Made by a program: the position numbers and the translations under genes. 64,000 bases of DNA, taken from the NCBI GenBank assembly GCA_947085845.1, contig CAMTXO010000002.1, forward strand, positions 310,001-374,000. Direction: 5' to 3'. The notes beneath the pieces are model-generated. The model ran no database searches and was not told where the DNA came from. It was given only the letters and a program-made list of their open reading frames with translations. Of the stretch, positions 59,431-64,000 are shown in pieces. The first letter of the stretch is position 1; each line of letters opens with the position of its first letter. The DNA is from JACPYF01 sp947085845 (GTDB lineage Bacteria > Patescibacteriota > Saccharimonadia > Saccharimonadales > Saccharimonadaceae).

Positions 59431-60832
59431 AATAAAATACGCTCAAGACCTAAAGGCAGTAAAAACAAATATTCCGGGTGTCATAGTATTTGATTTACCA
59501 GTGCTTGGTGATAATCGTGGCTGGTTCAAAGAAAACTGGCAACGCGAAAAAATGATTGCACTTGGACTTCCAGATTTTGGACCTGTACAAAATAATATTT
59601 CATTTAATGAAAATCGTGGAACGACTCGTGGTATTCACGGCGAACCGTGGGACAAGTACGTCTCTATAGCATCTGGCAAAATCTTTGGTGCTTGGGTTGA
59701 CCTTCGTGAAGGTGAAAGTTTTGGCGAAGTATTTACGCTAGAGATGGATCCTAGCAAAGCAATATATATTCCTCGCGGCGTCGCCAACGCATTTCAAACC
59801 CTAGAGGAAAACACAGTTTACACTTATCTAGTAAATGATCATTGGCGAGCAGACGCTACAGACTATAGTTTTTTGAATCTTGCCGACGAGACCGCAAATA
59901 TACAATGGCCGATTCCTTTAGGTCAGGCAGAGCTAAGCGAAAAGGATAAAAACCATCCACGACTTGCCGATGTAACTCCTGTACCGAACAAAAAGACTTT
60001 AGTTGTTGGTGGCCTTGGTCAACTAGGAAATGCACTGCAAGCTATTTTGCCTGACGCCGAGTTTGTAGATAAAGATGATTTTGATATGACTGATCCAGCA
60101 ACCTACGAGCAAAAAAACTGGCGAGATTACGATACTATAATCAATGTTGCTGCTTACACAGCCGTCGACCAGGCTGAAACACCAGAGGGTCGAAAAATGG
60201 CCTGGGAGATCAATGCAAAATCTATAGCCTATCTCGTAAAAAATGCAAATGAAAATAATATAACTTTTGTTCATATTTCTAGCGAGTATGTGTTTGACGG
60301 CACAAATGAAATACATGATGAAAACGAACAGCTATCGCCACTTGGGGTGTATGCTCAAACAAAAGCTGCTGGTGACATTGTTGCAAGCCAAGCCAACAAA
60401 CATTATCTCGTGCGAACCTCTTGGGTCATCGGTGAAGGCAACAACTTTGTACGAACAATGAAGGGTCTTGCTGAAAAAGATGTGAAACCAAGCGTTGTTG
60501 ATGATCAAATTGGGCGACTCACATTTACAAAAGATTTAGCCGAGGGAATCGTTCACTTGCTTAAAACAAAACCTGAATATGGTACATACAATCTTAGTAA
60601 CACTGGAGATTCTGTCTCTTGGGCGGATATTGCAAAAATCGTATATGAAAAAAGCGGTAGGTCTACAGACGACGTCACTCCTGTTTCAACCAAGCAATAC
60701 TACGAAGGCAAAACCGGTATTTCTCCTCGTCCACTGCAAAGTACATTAAAACTTGATAAGATAGAGTCTGTTGGTTTTCACGCCCGTGATTGGCGTGAAG
60801 CATTAGACGAATATTTGAAAAAGGAGAATTAG
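59423..60832 (+). CDS. Fused RmlC-RmlD (epimerase plus reductase)
   Basis: A 469-residue fusion. Residues ~1-180 are the RmlC cupin: 'IVFDLPVLGDNRGWFKENWQ', 'TTRGIHGEPWDKYVSIASG' (catalytic His), 'GAWVDLREGESFGEV' and 'YIPRGVANAFQTLEE'. Residues ~190-469 are RmlD: 'LVVGGLGQLGNALQAIL', 'NVAAYTAVDQAE', 'ISSEYVFDG', 'GVYAQTKAAGD' (Tyr-x3-Lys) and 'RTSWVIG'. Together they convert dTDP-4-keto-6-deoxyglucose to dTDP-L-rhamnose. ATG 59423 overlaps the Nudix gene; its stop overlaps the rmlA start (TAGTG). Confidence 0.93.
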   Translation: MAEIKYAQDLKAVKTNIPGVIVFDLPVLGDNRGWFKENWQREKMIALGLPDFGPVQNNISFNENRGTTRGIHGEPWDKYVSIASGKIFGAWVDLREGESFGEVFTLEMDPSKAIYIPRGVANAFQTLEENTVYTYLVNDHWRADATDYSFLNLADETANIQWPIPLGQAELSEKDKNHPRLADVTPVPNKKTLVVGGLGQLGNALQAILPDAEFVDKDDFDMTDPATYEQKNWRDYDTIINVAAYTAVDQAETPEGRKMAWEINAKSIAYLVKNANENNITFVHISSEYVFDGTNEIHDENEQLSPLGVYAQTKAAGDIVASQANKHYLVRTSWVIGEGNNFVRTMKGLAEKDVKPSVVDDQIGRLTFTKDLAEGIVHLLKTKPEYGTYNLSNTGDSVSWADIAKIVYEKSGRSTDDVTPVSTKQYYEGKTGISPRPLQSTLKLDKIESVGFHARDWREALDEYLKKEN

Positions 60833-61698
60833 TGAAAGGCATTATATTAGCAGGCGGCAGCGGAACACGTCTCTACCCAATTACAAAAGGTGTTAGCAAG
60901 CAGTTAGTGCCAATATATGACAAGCCGATGATTTACTATCCCCTCTCAACTCTTATGAGCGCCGGGATAAGAGATATCCTGATAATTACGACTCCTCATG
61001 ACCAGGATCAGTTTATAAAACTACTTGGTGATGGGTCTGAATGGGGCATCAAACTCTCTTATAAAATTCAGGAAGAACCCCGTGGCCTAGCAGACGCTTT
61101 CATAGTTGGTGCAGAATTTATTGGTGACAACAAAGTTGCAATGATTTTGGGTGATAATGTATTTTATGGTTCGCAGATGGACAAGCAGTTAAAAGAGCTT
61201 ACAGATGTTGACGGCGCAATAGGATTTGCAGCTCAGGTAACAGACCCTGAGCGTTATGGTGTATATGAATTCGATGAAAATATGGCTGTACTTTCCATCG
61301 AAGAAAAACCTGAACATCCAAAATCAAACTATGCCAATGCTGGACTTTATTTTTGTGACAATGAAGTTGTAGAGATTGCAAAAAATGTTCAACCTAGCGC
61401 TCGTGGCGAAGTAGAGATTACTTCTGTACTAGATGCCTACCTGCAGAAAGGTACATTGAAGGTTTGCTTATTGGAACGCGGAACAGCATGGCTTGATACT
61501 GGTACGTTTGAAAGCATGAACCAAGCCAGCCAGTTTGTGCAAGTTGTCGAAGAACGCCAAGGTGTAAAGATTGGTTCTCCAGAAGAAATTGCGTATCGTG
61601 AAGGCTTCATCACAAAAGAACAATTACAAAAGATTGCTGACCCACTTGTAAAAAGTGGTTACGGTGATTACCTACTAAAAATTATTAGTGGTCATTAG
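60832..61698 (+). CDS. rmlA: Glucose-1-phosphate thymidylyltransferase
   Basis: A 288-residue nucleotidyltransferase: 'GIILAGGSGTRLYPITKGVS' (signature), 'LVPIYDKPMIYYPLSTLM', 'LGDNVFYG' and 'EKPEHPKSNYANAGLYF'. First step of dTDP-rhamnose synthesis. It starts with GTG behind AAGGAG; the start overlaps the rmlCD stop. Its end overlaps the convergent gtrA-like gene by 14 bp. Confidence 0.96.
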   Translation: MKGIILAGGSGTRLYPITKGVSKQLVPIYDKPMIYYPLSTLMSAGIRDILIITTPHDQDQFIKLLGDGSEWGIKLSYKIQEEPRGLADAFIVGAEFIGDNKVAMILGDNVFYGSQMDKQLKELTDVDGAIGFAAQVTDPERYGVYEFDENMAVLSIEEKPEHPKSNYANAGLYFCDNEVVEIAKNVQPSARGEVEITSVLDAYLQKGTLKVCLLERGTAWLDTGTFESMNQASQFVQVVEERQGVKIGSPEEIAYREGFITKEQLQKIADPLVKSGYGDYLLKIISGH

Positions 61699-62113
61699 TT
61701 GAGTCTGCATTCTTTTTTGAAAAGATAAACAGTTTAAAAATAATAAAATTCCATGTTGCGATAAATGCTGTGATTACAATTTTTGCATAAGCAATTGTTA
61801 ATAATCCCGAACTAACGAATAGTTCTGTTAGCCCAGATGTAGCTATCAAGTTAAAGATACAGAGAGATGCATATAAAATCAGTTGAATTTTAAGAGAATG
61901 CTGATCTTTATTGCTATGCTGAAAAACCTTTTTCCTATTCATTGGAAAGTTAAAGAAAAAGCCAGAAAGAAAACCAATACCGCTCGATAGATATGCTGGT
62001 AGGTGTAGTAAGTAATAGAGTGCAGCGGTAACACTTAGGTCTATGAGAAAGGTTATTGCACCAACTAGTACGAAAAATGTAATCTGCTTGGTCAGCTTTA
62101 AATAATTGTTCAT
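61685..62113 (-). CDS. GtrA-family membrane protein
   Basis: A 142-residue protein with four membrane helices and the GtrA signature 'FVLVGAITFLIDLSVTAALY' and 'GFLSGFFFNFPMNRKKVFQ'. GtrA proteins are linked to translocation of lipid-linked sugars. Minus-strand TATAAT (62126-62121) is seven bases before ATG. It is divergent from the GT2 gene, a frequent partner of GtrA. Confidence 0.88.
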   Translation of the reverse strand: MNNYLKLTKQITFFVLVGAITFLIDLSVTAALYYLLHLPAYLSSGIGFLSGFFFNFPMNRKKVFQHSNKDQHSLKIQLILYASLCIFNLIATSGLTELFVSSGLLTIAYAKIVITAFIATWNFIIFKLFIFSKKNADSTNDH

Positions 62114-62168
62114 TTACTCTATTATAGATGGTGACCTCAAAATAATAAAAGCTGATCTGGAGTTAATG

Positions 62169-63113
62169 ATGTACCGTAATTTGCGAGTTGCTGCTATCCT
62201 TCCCTGTTACAACGAAGAAAAATTAATCACAAAAACAATTACTACTTTGCCTGATTTTGTAGATCATATTATTGCCGTTGATGATTTGAGTACAGATAAA
62301 ACCTGGAAGACTATTCAAGGATTAGCCAAAAAGAACAAACGAGTTATCCCTATCCACCATACAGTCAACCAAGGAATTGGAGGCGCATACGTTAGTGGGT
62401 TTGAAAAAGCATTGGGCAACGGTGCTGACCTAATATTCACCATGGCCGGTGATGCTCAGTGCAACCCAAAGTACATGTCGAACATGGCGGACACCTTGAT
62501 TGATGAAAATCTAGATTACGTGAAAGCAAATCGTTTTGTCCATTTAGAGGCGTTAAGACAAATGCCAACATTTCGTCGCGTTGGCAACACAATTATTACA
62601 ATACTGACAAAATTTTCTTCGGGCTATTACAGTATTTTTGATTCACAAAATGGCTACGGGGTGTTCAAGAAAAAAACACTTGAAAACCTTCCTGTTGAAC
62701 ATATTGGAAGACGTTATGATTATGAAAACACTCTGCTGATATCTCTGGCAATTATGGGTGCAAAGATAAAAGACGAAGCTGTTCCGGCAATTTATGGTGA
62801 TGAAGAAAGCACCATTCCTGTGTTCAAAACAACAATGCGCGCGCTCAAGGTTGTGTGGTTAGGTTTTTGGAGAAGAATATACAACAAATATGTCATAGTT
62901 AATTTTCACCCAATAGCACTTTTCATTTTCTGCGGCTTGTTCTTAACCGGTATAGGTACTTTATTTGGTTTATATTTGTTAGTAGCAAAAATTGGCTACA
63001 GTATAACTCCGTCTAGTGGAACAGTCATGTTGGCTGTGCTACCTATTATTTTAGGTTTCCAGTTGCTGCTTTCTGCTATTACAATGGATATGAATAACGA
63101 AAACAAAAGTTAA
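62169..63113 (+). CDS. GT2-family glycosyltransferase, DPM-like
   Basis: A 314-residue GT-A enzyme: 'VAAILPCYNEEKLITKTI', 'IAVDDLSTDKTW', DXD-like 'MAGDAQCNP', 'FDSQNGYGVFKKK' and two C-terminal membrane helices. It would load a sugar onto polyprenyl phosphate, with the divergent GtrA protein moving it. ATG 62169 has GGAG six bases upstream; ATG 62166 is the alternative. Confidence 0.87.
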   Translation: MYRNLRVAAILPCYNEEKLITKTITTLPDFVDHIIAVDDLSTDKTWKTIQGLAKKNKRVIPIHHTVNQGIGGAYVSGFEKALGNGADLIFTMAGDAQCNPKYMSNMADTLIDENLDYVKANRFVHLEALRQMPTFRRVGNTIITILTKFSSGYYSIFDSQNGYGVFKKKTLENLPVEHIGRRYDYENTLLISLAIMGAKIKDEAVPAIYGDEESTIPVFKTTMRALKVVWLGFWRRIYNKYVIVNFHPIALFIFCGLFLTGIGTLFGLYLLVAKIGYSITPSSGTVMLAVLPIILGFQLLLSAITMDMNNENKS

Positions 63114-63117
63114 TTAT

Positions 63118-63750
63118 TTACCCAAGTATCGTTTCTTTTATTTGCTCTATACCATCAACAGTATAGTCCGGGCTTAAGGCACCGAGAAACTCTTTATCAC
63201 GAATACCTGAACAAACAGCGACTGTTTTCATATTCAATTCTTTTCCTGTAATAATGTCTGCTTCGGTGTCGCCAATAATTAAGCCTTTGTCATCATTTAG
63301 TACATTTTTTATAAGTTCTATTTTTTTATCATATCCGTCTGTTTCGGAATGCCCTGTTAGAATTTGTTTGAAATATTTTTTTATACCAAGTCTTTCTAAT
63401 TCATTTAATAAATTGCCTTCTTTTCTTCGTAGGCTAACCAGGTAGACTTCATGATTATTTGACACCAATTCCAAAAAATTAATAGCGCCGGGAAATAGAG
63501 TATCTAGGTCTAGGTAGTTGGGATCCTCAATTTTATCAATAAATATTGTTAGAAAATTACTTTCAAGGCCTCCATCTATTCCACTTTTTTCTAGCAGTTC
63601 GGGCCATTTTATTTTCTTTCTTTTTAAATTCCAATAGACTTCCTGTGCAATAGGTGTGCCACTATATTTGACTACCGTTTCACTATATACCTGGTAGTGT
63701 CTTTTTGTTACGTTTAGCAATGTACCGTCAAGATCACAAAATATTTTCAT
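63118..63750 (-). CDS. HAD-family hydrolase
   Basis: A 210-residue HAD phosphatase: 'IFCDLDGTLLNVT' (motif I), 'VYLVSLRRKEGN' (motif II), 'KKIELIKNVL' (motif III Lys) and 'GLIIGDTEADIITGK' (motif IV). Phosphoglycolate-phosphatase-like; the substrate may be a sugar phosphate given the neighbourhood. GGAG seven bases before ATG. It overlaps the end of the upstream gene by 17 bp. Confidence 0.85.
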   Translation of the reverse strand: MKIFCDLDGTLLNVTKRHYQVYSETVVKYSGTPIAQEVYWNLKRKKIKWPELLEKSGIDGGLESNFLTIFIDKIEDPNYLDLDTLFPGAINFLELVSNNHEVYLVSLRRKEGNLLNELERLGIKKYFKQILTGHSETDGYDKKIELIKNVLNDDKGLIIGDTEADIITGKELNMKTVAVCSGIRDKEFLGALSPDYTVDGIEQIKETILG

Positions 63751-64000
63751 TTTTTCTCCACTGTATATATTCAGATAAACCTTGTTTCATAGTGCGCTGT
63801 TTTAATAGTAATTTAAATTCTTGAGCTTTTGTAATTGCAAGTTGATTATCATTTAGTATGTCTTCTTTTAAGGGTTCGTTTTTCTGAATTTTAATATCAG
63901 TATTATATTCTTCTTTGAAAATATCTTGGATTGTTTTTGCAATTTGAAGAACCGATTGGGAGAAGCCACTGCCAACATTAATAGCACCATTTAGTTTTGA
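63734..64000 (-). CDS. Partial gene: C-terminus of NAD-dependent epimerase/dehydratase
   Basis: The last 88 codons of a minus-strand gene cut by the window edge. The sequence 'GAINVGSGFSQSVLQIAKTI' matches the nucleotide-sugar-binding region of SDR epimerases/dehydratases, and a typical C-terminal 'GLSEYIQW' precedes the stop. Likely another nucleotide-sugar enzyme, coupled to the HAD gene by a 17-bp overlap. Confidence 0.7.
   Translation of the reverse strand, partial: SKLNGAINVGSGFSQSVLQIAKTIQDIFKEEYNTDIKIQKNEPLKEDILNDNQLAITKAQEFKLLLKQRTMKQGLSEYIQWRKNENIL

Noticed and set aside
1..64000. Recoded UGA (glycine) as in Gracilibacteria
   Set aside because: Many genes end with TGA in ATGA/GTGA overlaps exactly at the expected protein end (for example 10515, 18007, 37720), so UGA is a stop.
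1..64000. CRISPR array or cas genes
   Set aside because: No regularly spaced repeats with unique spacers and no Cas-like proteins were seen; the short repeats found are explained by duplication or linkers.

Overview
The window looks like a chromosomal segment of a Candidatus Saccharibacteria (TM7, CPR/Patescibacteria) genome. The reasons are a low-to-moderate G+C content, very tight gene packing with ATGA/GTGA overlaps, a compact type IV pilus locus, a MurT/GatD pair, lamin-tail and DUF11 surface proteins, a MutY without its iron-sulphur cysteines, a very short TsaB, and many small unrecognised membrane proteins. TGA behaves as a stop throughout, so the recoded UGA=Gly code of Gracilibacteria/Absconditabacteria does not apply. 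The lineage is an inference from gene content; no rRNA is present.

Layout. 1-2.9 kb: small accessory genes and a cytosine-deaminase-like amidohydrolase. 2.9-12.1 kb: surface-glycan genes (O-antigen-ligase-like protein, initiating sugar transferase, GT4 and GT2 glycosyltransferases, a flippase-like protein, a methyltransferase) with a pilin-like gene and an orphan PurD. 12.1-19.5 kb: tRNA-Arg, tRNA-Gly and tRNA-Pro, a membrane-anchored Clp ATPase operon, and MurT-GatD. 19.5-25.4 kb: an unknown two-gene module, a Y-family polymerase with a small partner, an HD hydrolase, and RNase Y with a HIT protein. 25.6-30.7 kb: a cluster of tiny membrane proteins beside a large secreted SGNH hydrolase, with traces of repeated duplication. 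31.7-32.6 kb: tsaE-tsaB. 32.6-38.7 kb: type IV pilus operon pilB-pilC-pilM-pilN-pilO plus one small gene. 39.4-45.5 kb: recA-recX and ruvC-ruvA-ruvB blocks. 45.6-52.5 kb: surface proteins and an M50 protease. 52.6-64 kb: mutY, a secreted nuclease, glmS, GDP-mannose genes, a dTDP-rhamnose operon (rmlB, Nudix, rmlCD fusion, rmlA), GtrA, GT2 and HAD genes.

How the parts fit. GlmS, phosphomannomutase-like and ManC proteins and RmlABCD supply activated sugars. The transferases, flippase-like proteins and ligase-like protein assemble surface glycan, and MurT-GatD would amidate lipid II. The pilus and the secreted nuclease fit attachment to, and scavenging from, a host bacterium.

Two signals stand out. 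First, a structured element of about 150 nt lies just after the terminators of both tRNA-Arg and tRNA-Pro. Its core is 55/69 identical between copies, has a hairpin whose differences are all compensatory, and in each copy is embedded in a partial, locus-matched imitation of the neighbouring tRNA's T-arm. Second, at least 19 genes have a TATAAT-like hexamer exactly 6 or 7 bases upstream of the start codon, which predicts widespread leaderless transcription, including divergent promoters squeezed into 20-25 bp.
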